64,000 bases of DNA from Polaribacter litorisediminis (lineage in GTDB: Bacteria > Bacteroidota > Bacteroidia > Flavobacteriales > Flavobacteriaceae), in contig NZ_CP082966.1 in NCBI RefSeq assembly GCF_019968605.1, positions 607,001 through 671,000 of the forward strand. Direction: 5' to 3'. Position numbers and translations under genes: made by a program. This document shows positions 52,308 through 60,673 of this stretch, piece by piece; position 1 is the first letter of the stretch, and the number at the start of each line of letters is the position of its first letter. The notes under the pieces were generated by a model that saw only the letters and a program-made list of their open reading frames with translations, did no database searches and was not told where the DNA came from.

Positions 52308-53942
52308 ATGCAAAAAATATATACGCTCTTTTTATGTTTAGCAACTTTAGGTTTACACGCTCAAACAACCGTTGAGGATGACTTTGAAGGAAATGGAACC
52401 ATCGCTTCTTGGCAACAAGATGGTGCTGCTGTAAACGCTGCTTTTTCAAATCCTGTGAAAGAGGGTATCAATACATCGAACACCGTTTTGCGTTATGATG
52501 ATAACGGAGGCCAATATGCAAACGTCTTTTTTGATATTCCAGAAAAATATGATTTATCAGAAAACCATACTTTTTCTTTAAAAATTTATATTCCACAAGC
52601 AAGTTTAACAGGCAACCAGAATAATCAAGTTTCTTTAAAATTGCAAAACAATACTATGGGTGCTCCATGGTCTTCACAATCAGAAATTATTAAAGATGTT
52701 ACTTTAGATGCGTGGCAAACCGTAACCTTTAATTTTAAGGATGATAATTTCACTAATTATGATGCTAACGCTGAAGATCCTATAAATCGGTCTGATTTTA
52801 ACAGAGTTTTGATACAAATAAACGGAGAAGATAATACAGATAAAGTAATCGCTTATATAGATGATTTTTTATATGATGGCACGGTAACGCCTACGAATAA
52901 TAATACCGAGCCAGATCCTGTTTATGATAATTTAGTTTGGTCTGATGAATTTGATGGAGAATCAGGTCAAATAGTACCGGTGGATGATAGTAAGTGGTTT
53001 CATCAAACGCAGTTGCCAGCGGGTGGAAATTGGTACAATAATGAAGTACAGCATTACACCAATAGAATAGAAAATACGTTTGTTGAGGATGGCGTTTTAA
53101 GCATTGTTGCCATTAAAGAAAATTTTACAGATCAAGGTCATACAAAATCATATACTTCAGCAAGGCTAAATTCTAAATATGCATTTACTTATGGTAAAGT
53201 AGAGGTTAGAGCTAAAATGCCCACGGGTGTAGGTACATGGCCGGCAATTTGGATGTTAGGTAAAAATATTATAGAAGCAGGAGGATATTGGACAGACACT
53301 TACGGAACTACTCATTGGCCAGCATGTGGTGAGATTGATATTATGGAACATTGGGGGAAAAATCAAAACTATATTTCTAGCGCAATGCACACGCCTTCAA
53401 GTTTTGGGGGAACCATAAATCATGGAGGTCAGTACATTCCTACAGCGTCAACAGCATTTCATGTTTATGAATTAATTTGGACTCCAGAAAGAATGGTATT
53501 TAGTGTAGACGGCAATGTTCATTATATCTACAATCCAGAGACTAAAAATGATGAAACATGGCCTTATTATGAAGACCAGTATTTCTTGTTAAATATTGCT
53601 ATTGAGGAAAATGGAACGCCTGCAAGTTTTACCCAAAGTGCTATGGAAATCGATTATATTAGGGTGTATCAAGAATCTACAGCTTCTGTTTCTGATATCA
53701 ATTTGTTAGAGAACGTAAAACTGACTCCAAACCCAGTAAATAATGAGTTAACAATTCAAGTTGATGAAGGTTTAAAATTTACAAAAGGAACAATTTACAG
53801 TATCACAGGAAAAAAAATACATACATTTTTTCAAAATTCATTTAAACAAACGCATGATACTTCTTTTTTAAAGAAAGGAATGTATCTATTAAAAATTGAA
53901 ACATCGACAGCATCTAAAATGTTTAAAATTTTAAAAAATTAA
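52308..53942 (+). CDS. Secreted GH16 laminarinase-like enzyme with T9SS signal
   Basis: The 544-residue protein has a signal peptide (residues 1-18), an N-terminal carbohydrate-binding-like beta-sandwich (about 22-195), a short linker (TPTNNNTEPDP), a GH16 domain (about 205-460) and a C-terminal type IX secretion domain (LTPNPVNNELTIQ to the final KILKN). The catalytic motif GEIDIMEHWG gives Glu342 as nucleophile, Asp344 and Glu347 as acid/base. The extra Met in EIDIME is typical of beta-1,3-glucanases. It should cut laminarin, the storage glucan of brown algae and diatoms, outside the cell. No SusC/D pair is adjacent. Confidence 0.88.
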   Translation: MQKIYTLFLCLATLGLHAQTTVEDDFEGNGTIASWQQDGAAVNAAFSNPVKEGINTSNTVLRYDDNGGQYANVFFDIPEKYDLSENHTFSLKIYIPQASLTGNQNNQVSLKLQNNTMGAPWSSQSEIIKDVTLDAWQTVTFNFKDDNFTNYDANAEDPINRSDFNRVLIQINGEDNTDKVIAYIDDFLYDGTVTPTNNNTEPDPVYDNLVWSDEFDGESGQIVPVDDSKWFHQTQLPAGGNWYNNEVQHYTNRIENTFVEDGVLSIVAIKENFTDQGHTKSYTSARLNSKYAFTYGKVEVRAKMPTGVGTWPAIWMLGKNIIEAGGYWTDTYGTTHWPACGEIDIMEHWGKNQNYISSAMHTPSSFGGTINHGGQYIPTASTAFHVYELIWTPERMVFSVDGNVHYIYNPETKNDETWPYYEDQYFLLNIAIEENGTPASFTQSAMEIDYIRVYQESTASVSDINLLENVKLTPNPVNNELTIQVDEGLKFTKGTIYSITGKKIHTFFQNSFKQTHDTSFLKKGMYLLKIETSTASKMFKILKN

Positions 53943-54048
53943 GGGATTTTATAGCCAAAATGATAGGTTTGATTTCATTAAAAAATTCATGGTTTAATTA
54001 GAAAAATTATGTATATTTACTCGACATAATTCCCTCCAATCGATTATC

Positions 54049-54237
54049 ATGTATTATAAAAATCAATTTATTACTTATAAGAAGCATTTGCTTGACAGGT
54101 ACTCAAGCTTAGTAGAAAAGTCTGATAACTACAGATTTGAAGATGAAGTAAAAAGTGATCTCGCAGCTTTTAAGGCTATGAAGTTACTAGAAAAAATTAA
54201 TCAAGTACAGTATTTAGACAGAGAATTTACGATTTAA
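54049..54237 (+). CDS. Small hypothetical protein
   Basis: The 62-residue protein is helical and charged (KKHLLDRYSSLVEKSDNYRFEDEVKSDL split by a turn, then AAFKAMKLLEKINQVQYLDR). No family is recognised. It has an isolated position and is followed after 11 bases by a strong terminator, which supports a real short transcript. It is probably cytoplasmic. Confidence 0.6.
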   Translation: MYYKNQFITYKKHLLDRYSSLVEKSDNYRFEDEVKSDLAAFKAMKLLEKINQVQYLDREFTI

Positions 54238-54248
54238 TTGAAAAGAAA

Positions 54249-54278
54249 AACCTCGAGTCTCTGCCTCGAGGTTTTTGT
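54249..54278 (+). terminator. Intrinsic terminator after the 62-residue gene
   Basis: AAACCTCGAG and CTCGAGGTTT form a perfect 10-bp stem with a six-base loop, followed by TTTT. Confidence 0.9.
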
Positions 54279-54399
54279 TAATCTTCTATGAAATTCAATG
54301 GAGAGCTGTACCGATTAAATTCTATAATTAATTTGTTAAAAATTATTGTAATCCCTATCTTGTAAAGGTTATCAGTTAAAAAATAACATTGGTTTATTT

Positions 54400-55191
54400 T
54401 TAAAAACCTCGATGTAGCTTTTTGAAATAGTCAAAAGCAAACAATAGTCTTGTTCCGTACCAAGAAAAGAACTCCCCATCTACTAAAATTATCTGTGTTT
54501 TTTTAAAGGTGTTTTCGAGTTCTAAAATATGCTTTTCGCCAAAAGGATAGGGTTCTGAAGATAGAAATATAAAATCAAGATCCTGCTCTTTATGCAAGTC
54601 TGTTAAATTAATCTCAGGGTAGCGATTTTTATGTTGAAATACATTTTTAAAGTTATTGACTTCTAAAAGATGATTGATAAAGGTATTGTTTCCGACAACC
54701 ATCCAAGGCGTTTTCCAAATGAAATACGCTACTTTTTTATCTTTTTTATCTTTGATGAAATTAAGAAAATCAATTTTTTTATTTTCAATTTTAAGTATTT
54801 GTTCTCTCGCTTTTTCTTCACAAGAAAATATTTCCCCATATTGATGAATTAGTTGCAACGTATCTGCAATCGTAAAAATATCAGAAACATGGGTGGTGGC
54901 AATTTGTCTACAATTTTCTACGATGTCCTTGGTGTTTTCTTCTTTATTACAAAGAATAATATCAGGTTTTAGATGCTTTATAACATCAACTTTAATATTT
55001 TTTGTACCACCAACAACTGTTTTCTTTTTGATCAATCCATTTGGATGAATACAAAATTTTGTAATTCCAACGATGCTATCTTCCAAACCTAAATCTACTA
55101 GTAATTCTGTAATACTTGGTACTAAACAAATAATTCTTGTTGGTGTATTTTTAATTTCTAGCGTAGTATGTAGCTGATCTTTTATAAGCAT
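54400..55191 (-). CDS. BtuF-like helical-backbone metal receptor without signal peptide
   Basis: The 263-residue protein has the fold of class III substrate-binding proteins ([20 protein letters not shown], then [10 protein letters not shown], the [11 protein letters not shown] motif, and [20 protein letters not shown]). These normally bind cobalamin or iron-siderophore complexes in the periplasm. Here the N-terminus ([17 protein letters not shown]) has no signal peptide or lipobox, so it appears cytoplasmic. Its start overlaps the end of pyrF by ten bases, so both are one transcript. The ligand is unknown. Confidence 0.8.
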   Translation of the reverse strand: MLIKDQLHTTLEIKNTPTRIICLVPSITELLVDLGLEDSIVGITKFCIHPNGLIKKKTVVGGTKNIKVDVIKHLKPDIILCNKEENTKDIVENCRQIATTHVSDIFTIADTLQLIHQYGEIFSCEEKAREQILKIENKKIDFLNFIKDKKDKKVAYFIWKTPWMVVGNNTFINHLLEVNNFKNVFQHKNRYPEINLTDLHKEQDLDFIFLSSEPYPFGEKHILELENTFKKTQIILVDGEFFSWYGTRLLFAFDYFKKLHRGF

Positions 55192-56009
55192 TTAAATTCT
55201 TTTAAAATGGCTTGCATTTCAAGCTGTAATTCTTCAGCTTTAGAAGCCGCCATGTTGGCAAAGTTTTTTTCTTTGGATGCATAAATAATCCCTCGAGAGG
55301 AGTTGATTAAAAGCCCAATGTTTTTAGATAAACCATATTTACAAACATCCTGTAAATTTCCGCCTTGCGCGCCAACTCCCGGAACTAATAGAAACGAGTC
55401 AGGAACAATTTTTCTAATTTCTTTAAAATACTCAGCTTTCGTTGCACCCACAACATACATTAGGTTTTCAGCGTTTTTCCAGTGTTTAGAAGTTTCTAAA
55501 ACGTGTTTATACAGTTCTTTGTCATTTACTTTTTTTGTTTGAAAATCAAAAGCACCTTCATTAGAAGTTAACGCCAACATAATAGTATGTTTATCTTTAA
55601 AAGCTAAAAAGGGTTCTACAGAATCTTTTCCCATGTAAGGAGCAACCGTTACTGAATCGAAGGCTAAATCATTAAAAAATGCTTTTGCGTACATGGTTGA
55701 GGTATTGCCAATATCACCACGTTTTGCATCGGCAATGGTAAAAATTTCTGGATAATTTTTATGAATGTATTGAATGGTCTTTTCAAGCGCCTGCCAGCCT
55801 TTAATTCCGTATGCTTCATAAAAAGCAGTATTGGGTTTATAAGCAACACAAAGGTGTTGAGTTGCATCAATGATAGCTTTGTTAAATTCAAAAATAGGAT
55901 CTTCTAAAACTAATAGATGTTCAGGGATTTTATTTAAATCTACATCTAAACCGATGCATAAAAAAGATTTTTTTTGTTTTATTTGTGATACAAGTTGGGC
56001 TGTTGTCAT
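55182..56009 (-). CDS. pyrF: Orotidine 5'-phosphate decarboxylase
   Basis: The 275-residue enzyme is of the longer type 2 form. It shows [18 protein letters not shown], the catalytic [29 protein letters not shown] and the phosphate-binding [10 protein letters not shown] and NSSRGIIYA. It makes UMP, the last step of pyrimidine synthesis. A TACTTTTG -7 box lies 21 bases before its start on the reverse strand. The BtuF-like gene overlaps its 3' end. Confidence 0.93.
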   Translation of the reverse strand: MTTAQLVSQIKQKKSFLCIGLDVDLNKIPEHLLVLEDPIFEFNKAIIDATQHLCVAYKPNTAFYEAYGIKGWQALEKTIQYIHKNYPEIFTIADAKRGDIGNTSTMYAKAFFNDLAFDSVTVAPYMGKDSVEPFLAFKDKHTIMLALTSNEGAFDFQTKKVNDKELYKHVLETSKHWKNAENLMYVVGATKAEYFKEIRKIVPDSFLLVPGVGAQGGNLQDVCKYGLSKNIGLLINSSRGIIYASKEKNFANMAASKAEELQLEMQAILKEFKCL

Positions 56010-56029
56010 TATTTTTACTTAAATTTTGT

Positions 56030-56037
56030 CAAAAGTA
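56030..56037 (-). promoter_or_regulatory. -7 box of pyrF
   Basis: On the reverse strand TACTTTTG is a perfect TAnnTTTG match, 20 bases before the ATG. No clear -33 TTG is seen. Confidence 0.45.
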
Positions 56038-56093
56038 CTATTTTAAACTTTTAAGATTTGTAAGTTGTTCCTTTTTTAGCAGACATATTTTAT

Positions 56094-56588
56094 ATGAAGA
56101 AAATAATTTTACTACTTTTTATCACTTTAATAAGTTGCGGCGCGGAAGACCCTAAAGAGTTTTCCGAAAAAGCGTTGCAAGATATGTTGATTGATTTAGA
56201 CAATACTAAACTTACCTTTAGAGAAGTATTATATCATAATAAAGGAAAGAAAATACTGATAGATGTTTGGGCTTCTTGGTGCAAAGATTGTATTGTAGGG
56301 ATACCCGATTCAAAAAAACTACAAAAAGAATTTCCTGAAGTTGTTTATGTATTTTTGTCTGTAGATTTTAGCAAGCCTTCATGGAAAAGAGCGATAGAAA
56401 AGTACAATTTAGAAGGAGAACATTACAATTTGCCAAAAGGAATGAATTCCGGTGATTTTGTAGATTTTATAAATTTAAGTTGGATTCCTAGATATATCGT
56501 AGTAGATGAAAAAGGAAGGATACAACTTTTTAAAGCTACAAAAGCATCTGATCAAAGCATTGTAAAAGCTTTAAAAACTAAAATATAA
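56094..56588 (+). CDS. Thioredoxin-like (TlpA-type) lipoprotein
   Basis: The 164-residue protein has a lipoprotein signal (lipobox LISC) and a thioredoxin fold with the active site WASWCKDCIVGIP (Cys-Lys-Asp-Cys), a conserved cis-proline in SWIPRYIVVDEKGRI and the VYVFLSVDF strand. It is a periplasmic thiol oxidoreductase of the TlpA/ResA kind. Its partner proteins are unknown. It precedes tpiA by 84 bases and may be transcribed separately. Confidence 0.85.
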   Translation: MKKIILLLFITLISCGAEDPKEFSEKALQDMLIDLDNTKLTFREVLYHNKGKKILIDVWASWCKDCIVGIPDSKKLQKEFPEVVYVFLSVDFSKPSWKRAIEKYNLEGEHYNLPKGMNSGDFVDFINLSWIPRYIVVDEKGRIQLFKATKASDQSIVKALKTKI

Positions 56589-56672
56589 ATCGTTATCGTA
56601 AGTATTTGTTTTTCTGAGTGATATTTGTAATTCATTTATTAAATTTACATTCTATAATAAAAGTATATAATT

Positions 56673-57431
56673 ATGAGAAAAAAAATAGTAGCCGGAAATT
56701 GGAAAATGAATAATGATAAGGCTGAAACTAGTGCCCTTATTAAAGGGTTAAAAAGATCAATTAAAAAATTACCATTAAAAAATACAAGAGTAATTATAGC
56801 GCCATCTTATCTCAGTTTATCTTCTGCAGTTAAAAAAACAAAAGATACTCCTATAGAAGTGGCTGCTCAAAACATGCACCAAGCTAAAAGTGGTGCCTAC
56901 ACAGGAGAAATTTCAGCAGATATGTTAAAATCTATCGGTGTTAAAACAGTAATTATTGGGCACTCTGAAAGAAGAGAATATTTTTGTGAAACAGATGAAC
57001 TTTTAGCAGCAAAATTAGATGCAGTTTTAGCAAATGATATGGAAGCAATTTTTTGTTTCGGTGAAAAATTAGAAGAAAGAAAAAAAGAAGACCATTTATT
57101 AGAAGTAGGGAGCCAGTTAAAAAACTCATTATTTCATCTAAAGCCAGCAGATTTTAAAAGTATAATTTTAGCATATGAACCCGTTTGGGCCATCGGAACA
57201 GGAGAAACTGCTAGTCCAGAGCAAGCGCAAGAAATGCATGCATTCGTTAGAACCGTTATTGGTAAGAAATTCGGACTAGAAGTAGCAGATTCAGTTTCTA
57301 TCTTATACGGAGGTAGTGTAAAACCTGCCAATGCAGAAGAAATATTTTCGAAGCCAGATGTAGATGGTGGTTTAATTGGAGGCGCGGCTTTACAAGTTGA
57401 AGATTTTACAGCGATTATAAAAGCGATATAA
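56673..57431 (+). CDS. tpiA: Triosephosphate isomerase
   Basis: The 252-residue glycolytic enzyme shows all catalytic residues: Lys in VAGNWKMNND, His in IIGHSERREYF, Glu in AYEPVWAIGTG, and the phosphate loop YGGSVKPANAEE with GLIGGAAL. It interconverts dihydroxyacetone phosphate and glyceraldehyde 3-phosphate in the cytoplasm. An intrinsic-terminator-like hairpin at 57478 follows the gene and abuts prmA. Confidence 0.95.
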   Translation: MRKKIVAGNWKMNNDKAETSALIKGLKRSIKKLPLKNTRVIIAPSYLSLSSAVKKTKDTPIEVAAQNMHQAKSGAYTGEISADMLKSIGVKTVIIGHSERREYFCETDELLAAKLDAVLANDMEAIFCFGEKLEERKKEDHLLEVGSQLKNSLFHLKPADFKSIILAYEPVWAIGTGETASPEQAQEMHAFVRTVIGKKFGLEVADSVSILYGGSVKPANAEEIFSKPDVDGGLIGGAALQVEDFTAIIKAI

Positions 57432-57450
57432 TATATTTTTAATTTATGTA

Positions 57451-57479
57451 TAAATTTGGTTGTAAAACCAATAAATTTG
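57451..57479 (+). promoter_or_regulatory. Two TAAATTTG boxes upstream of prmA
   Basis: TAAATTTG occurs at 57451-57458 and 57472-57479, both perfect TAnnTTTG matches. The second overlaps the base of the hairpin at 57478. They could drive prmA independently of tpiA. Confidence 0.45.
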
Positions 57480-57511
57480 CATCAGGATTTAAAATCTTGA
57501 TGCATTTTTTT
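57478..57511 (+). terminator. Terminator-like hairpin directly before the prmA start
   Basis: TGCATCAGGATT pairs with AATCTTGATGCA (one G-U pair) around a three-base loop, followed by seven T. The T-run ends at the base before the prmA ATG. It can end tpiA transcription and may attenuate or occlude prmA. Confidence 0.8.
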
Positions 57512-58348
57512 ATGGATAATATATACTTAGAGTACAATTTTACGGTAGCACCCAAAGAACCAGCAACAGAAATTTTAATTGCAGAACTTGGCAACGTTGG
57601 CTTTGAGAGTTTTGTGGAAAATGAAAAAGGGGTTACTGCTTATATTCAAAAACAAGATTGGCACGCAAATATTTTAGATGATATTTATATTTTAAATGCT
57701 GATGAATTTTCTATTGAATACAATCAAAATGAAGTAGCGCAAACCAATTGGAATGCAGAATGGGAAAAGAATTTTAATCCGATTCAAGTAGATGATGTAG
57801 TGAGCATCAGAGCTCCTTTTCATAAGAATCCTAACTTAAAGTATGATATTGTTATAGAACCAAAAATGAGTTTTGGTACAGGGCATCATGAAACTACACA
57901 CATGATGGTGCAACATTTACTAAAGTTAGATTTAGAAAATAAGAAAGTTTTAGACATGGGCTGTGGTACCGGAATTTTAGCGATTTTTGCTGAAATGAAA
58001 GGCGCAAACCCAATTGATGCTATTGATATTGATCGTTGGTGTTATGAAAACTCTGTTGAAAATATAGATAGAAATCACTGTAAAAATATTAGCGTTTTTG
58101 AAGGGGATTCTTCACTTTTAACGAACAAAAAGTATGATGTAATTATTGCGAACATCAACAGAAATATATTGTTGATGGATATGGTAATTTATACAAATTG
58201 TTTGCATACAAATGGGGTGCTGTTATTAAGTGGTTTTTATCAAGAAGATATGCCAATTATAGATGCAGAAGTTTCTAAATACAATTTAAAACTAGAAACC
58301 TTTATAGAAAAAAATAATTGGGTTGCATTAAAATACAATAAGTTGTAA
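57512..58348 (+). CDS. prmA: Ribosomal protein L11 methyltransferase
   Basis: The protein has 278 residues from the ATG at 57512. The frame is open upstream to 57446, but homologues begin like DNIYLEYNFTVAP, so the inner ATG is chosen. The SAM-binding domain shows FGTGHHETT, VLDMGCGTGILAIFAEMKGA, AIDIDRWCYENS and IIANINRNILL. It trimethylates ribosomal protein L11. clpS follows 10 bases after its stop. Confidence 0.92.
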   Translation: MDNIYLEYNFTVAPKEPATEILIAELGNVGFESFVENEKGVTAYIQKQDWHANILDDIYILNADEFSIEYNQNEVAQTNWNAEWEKNFNPIQVDDVVSIRAPFHKNPNLKYDIVIEPKMSFGTGHHETTHMMVQHLLKLDLENKKVLDMGCGTGILAIFAEMKGANPIDAIDIDRWCYENSVENIDRNHCKNISVFEGDSSLLTNKKYDVIIANINRNILLMDMVIYTNCLHTNGVLLLSGFYQEDMPIIDAEVSKYNLKLETFIEKNNWVALKYNKL

Positions 58349-58358
58349 TTTTGTGGTT

Positions 58359-58634
58359 ATGAGTACAAAAGAAAAAATTCAGGAAGAAGTAGATGTTTTA
58401 GAGCAAGAAACTTTTCAACATGAAATCGTATTGCATAATGATGAAGTAAATACGTTTGATTTTGTGATTGAATCTTTAATAAAGGTATGCGACCATACCT
58501 TAGAACAGGCCGAACAATGTACTATTTTGGTGCACTACAAAGGAAAATGTACGGTAAAATCTGGTGAGTACAAAGATTTGGAGCCAAGGTGCTCTAAATT
58601 ATTACAATTAGGATTATCTGCCGAATTAGTCTAA
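58359..58634 (+). CDS. clpS: ClpS adaptor for N-end-rule proteolysis
   Basis: The protein has 91 residues from the ATG at 58359; a GTG two codons earlier is an alternative. The ClpS fold is clear from EIVLHNDEVNTFDFVIESLI, HTLEQAEQCTILVHYKG and the final LGLSAEL. It binds N-degron substrates and delivers them to ClpAP/ClpC. The pairing with prmA is common in Bacteroidota. Confidence 0.93.
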   Translation: MSTKEKIQEEVDVLEQETFQHEIVLHNDEVNTFDFVIESLIKVCDHTLEQAEQCTILVHYKGKCTVKSGEYKDLEPRCSKLLQLGLSAELV

Positions 58635-58636
58635 AT

Positions 58637-58909
58637 ATGGAAAATGTTTTTAAATATTACGAGTTTTCAACTTTTTTTTTAGATAACTCGGGTTCGTTTT
58701 CAGGAAACGAAATTTCATATTCAGAACTCAACGATACGCATTTTTTAATTTTTGAAAAAATTAAAGAGACCTACAACTTGTATGTTTCTAGATATCGCCA
58801 TAAAAAAGATATTGGTCAGCATAGTCCTGAAATTCTAGAACTTCTTGTAGAAAATTATGACAAAAGTATTCCGGAACACAGACTCGCAATCAAACAATAT
58901 GTAGACTAA
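58637..58909 (+). CDS. Small hypothetical protein behind clpS
   Basis: The 90-residue protein is soluble and helical in its second half (FLIFEKIKETYNLYVSRYRH, ILELLVENYDKSIPEHRLAI). No family is recognised. It starts two bases after clpS, so it is co-translated with it, which suggests that it is real and perhaps linked to protein turnover. Confidence 0.6.
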   Translation: MENVFKYYEFSTFFLDNSGSFSGNEISYSELNDTHFLIFEKIKETYNLYVSRYRHKKDIGQHSPEILELLVENYDKSIPEHRLAIKQYVD

Positions 58910-59241
58910 AATTGAGAAATTTGAGGGTTTAATAGGTAACCAATGAATATCAATTTTACTTCCAATGATTCTTTTAGCAGCTTATGATTTGCATAAGTAT
59001 CAAAACAAATTTAAAAATCAAATGATTTAAAGTTCTGCAAGATTTAAAAATGATGACACAATAGTATTCAACGAATGAAATCTGGAAATATAAAATCGAT
59101 TACTAGAAATTATCATGAACGAAGGGCTTTTGCAGTGACTTTTTAAAATTGAATTTATGTATCCCAACAATTCGCTATAATATCGAAAAATTGATACAAA
59201 TATTCGCATAAAGGGTAATATCCAAAACAAATTAATAAAAA
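58910..59241. other. 330-bp intergenic stretch without a gene
   Basis: It lies between two convergent genes. A reverse frame at 59027-59230 is not convincing (low-complexity residues, no start signal). I see no repeat or RNA gene. Confidence 0.5.
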
Positions 59242-59267
59242 AAGCACCGTAAGTAAACGATGCTTTA
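59242..59267 (-). terminator. Terminator of dnaN
   Basis: On the reverse strand AAGCATCGT pairs with ACGGTGCTT (one U-G pair) and is followed by TTTTT. It lies 25 bases past the dnaN stop. Confidence 0.75.
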
Positions 59268-59291
59268 TTAATAAGTTATATGTTTTGTGTC

Positions 59292-60410
59292 TTAGTTATT
59301 CAACATCACAGGCATTACTAGCATTGTTACTTGTTCGCCTTCATCTGTACCATCTATGGGCGTTAAAATTCCGGCTCTGTTTGGCAAAGACATTTCAATT
59401 AATACTTCGTTCGCGTTTAAGTTGTTTAACATTTCGCTTAAAAACCGAGAATTGAAGCCAATTTGCATATCATCACCCTGGTAATCACAGCTCAAACGCT
59501 CATCTGCTTTGTTGGCAAAATCTAAATCTTCTGCAGAAATATTGAGTTCTGTACCCGCCATTTTTAAACGAATTTGATGCGTAGTTTTACTAGAGAAAAT
59601 AGAAACACGTCTTACAGAGTTTAAGAAAGAAGCTCTATCAACCGTTAATTTATTTGGATTCTCTTTTGGAATTACAGCTTCGTAATTAGGATATTTTCCA
59701 TCAATTAAACGACACATTAAAATCACATTATCTATCGTAAATTTTGCGTTAGCATCGTTGTATTCGATGGTTACATCGCTTTCCAATCCTCCTAAAATAC
59801 CCTTTAATAAATTTAAAGGTTTCTTAGGCATGATAAATTCTGCAGTTTGATCTGCAGTAACATCTGTTCTGGAATATTTTACCAATTTATGTGCATCTGT
59901 CGCTACGAACGTTAAGCTTTGTGGGCTAAATTGAAAAAATACACCACTCATTACTGGGCGTAAATCGTCATTTCCTGCAGCAAAAATAGTTTTAGAAATG
60001 GCAGTTCCTAAAATATGTGCAGGCACAATGGTTGCACTTGGTGATGGCAAGGAAACTGCTTTCGGAAACTCATTTCCACTAAAATAAGCCATGTCATATT
60101 TCCCTTGATCAGAACTAATTTCAATCGTATTTTTACCTTTTGTTTTAAATGTTAAAGGCTGATTTGGAAATGTTTTTAAAGTATCTAACAACAAACGTGC
60201 AGAAACAGCAATAGAAGCAGTGCTTTCACTTTCTACCTCTACAATAGAACTCATCGTTGTTTCTAAATCTGATGCAGAAACCTTTAGTTGATTTTCAGAT
60301 AATTCAAACAAAAAATTATCTAAAATTGGTAACGTATTGTTGCTATTTATAACACCGCCTAAAACTTGTAGTTGTTTTAATAACTGAGAACTCGATACAA
60401 TAAATTTCAT
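59292..60410 (-). CDS. dnaN: DNA polymerase III sliding clamp (beta subunit)
   Basis: The 372-residue protein starts MKFIVSSSQLLKQLQVLGGV and shows three clamp domains. Typical segments are LPILDNFLFELSENQLKVSA, GNDDLRPVMSGVFFQFS and the terminal MLVMPVMLNN. It forms the ring that tethers replicative polymerase to DNA. It stands alone with a good -7 box 26 bases upstream. Confidence 0.95.
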   Translation of the reverse strand: MKFIVSSSQLLKQLQVLGGVINSNNTLPILDNFLFELSENQLKVSASDLETTMSSIVEVESESTASIAVSARLLLDTLKTFPNQPLTFKTKGKNTIEISSDQGKYDMAYFSGNEFPKAVSLPSPSATIVPAHILGTAISKTIFAAGNDDLRPVMSGVFFQFSPQSLTFVATDAHKLVKYSRTDVTADQTAEFIMPKKPLNLLKGILGGLESDVTIEYNDANAKFTIDNVILMCRLIDGKYPNYEAVIPKENPNKLTVDRASFLNSVRRVSIFSSKTTHQIRLKMAGTELNISAEDLDFANKADERLSCDYQGDDMQIGFNSRFLSEMLNNLNANEVLIEMSLPNRAGILTPIDGTDEGEQVTMLVMPVMLNN

Positions 60411-60435
60411 TGGTTATTTTTCTTAATTAGAATTA

Positions 60436-60443
60436 CAAATATA
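60436..60443 (-). promoter_or_regulatory. -7 box of dnaN
   Basis: On the reverse strand TATATTTG is a perfect TAnnTTTG match, 25 bases before the dnaN ATG. Confidence 0.5.
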
Positions 60444-60554
60444 ACTTTAATAAATGATTTTAAAAATTAATTTATCAAGAGGTTCAGAGGGCTTTGTTCT
60501 AGATTTTAAAATGTTATAATTATGTTAACAAACTAATTTTTGATTCAAAAAAAC

Positions 60555-60600
60555 TACATTTGTTTCACTTTTAATAAATGATAATGACAATAATTGTCAT
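60555..60600 (+). promoter_or_regulatory. -7 box and palindrome in the PIG-L leader
   Basis: TACATTTG (60555-60562) matches the -7 consensus. Twenty-one bases later ATGACAAT-A-ATTGTCAT (60584-60600) is a perfect 17-base palindrome. The leader to the ATG at 60674 would be about 105 bases, so the palindrome could be a repressor site or leader hairpin. Confidence 0.45.
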
Positions 60601-60673
60601 GCAGAGTGCTGTAAAAAATTTATTTATGTTTTTATTGCACGCTACCTGACAAAAAAATGACCAGCATTCAAAA

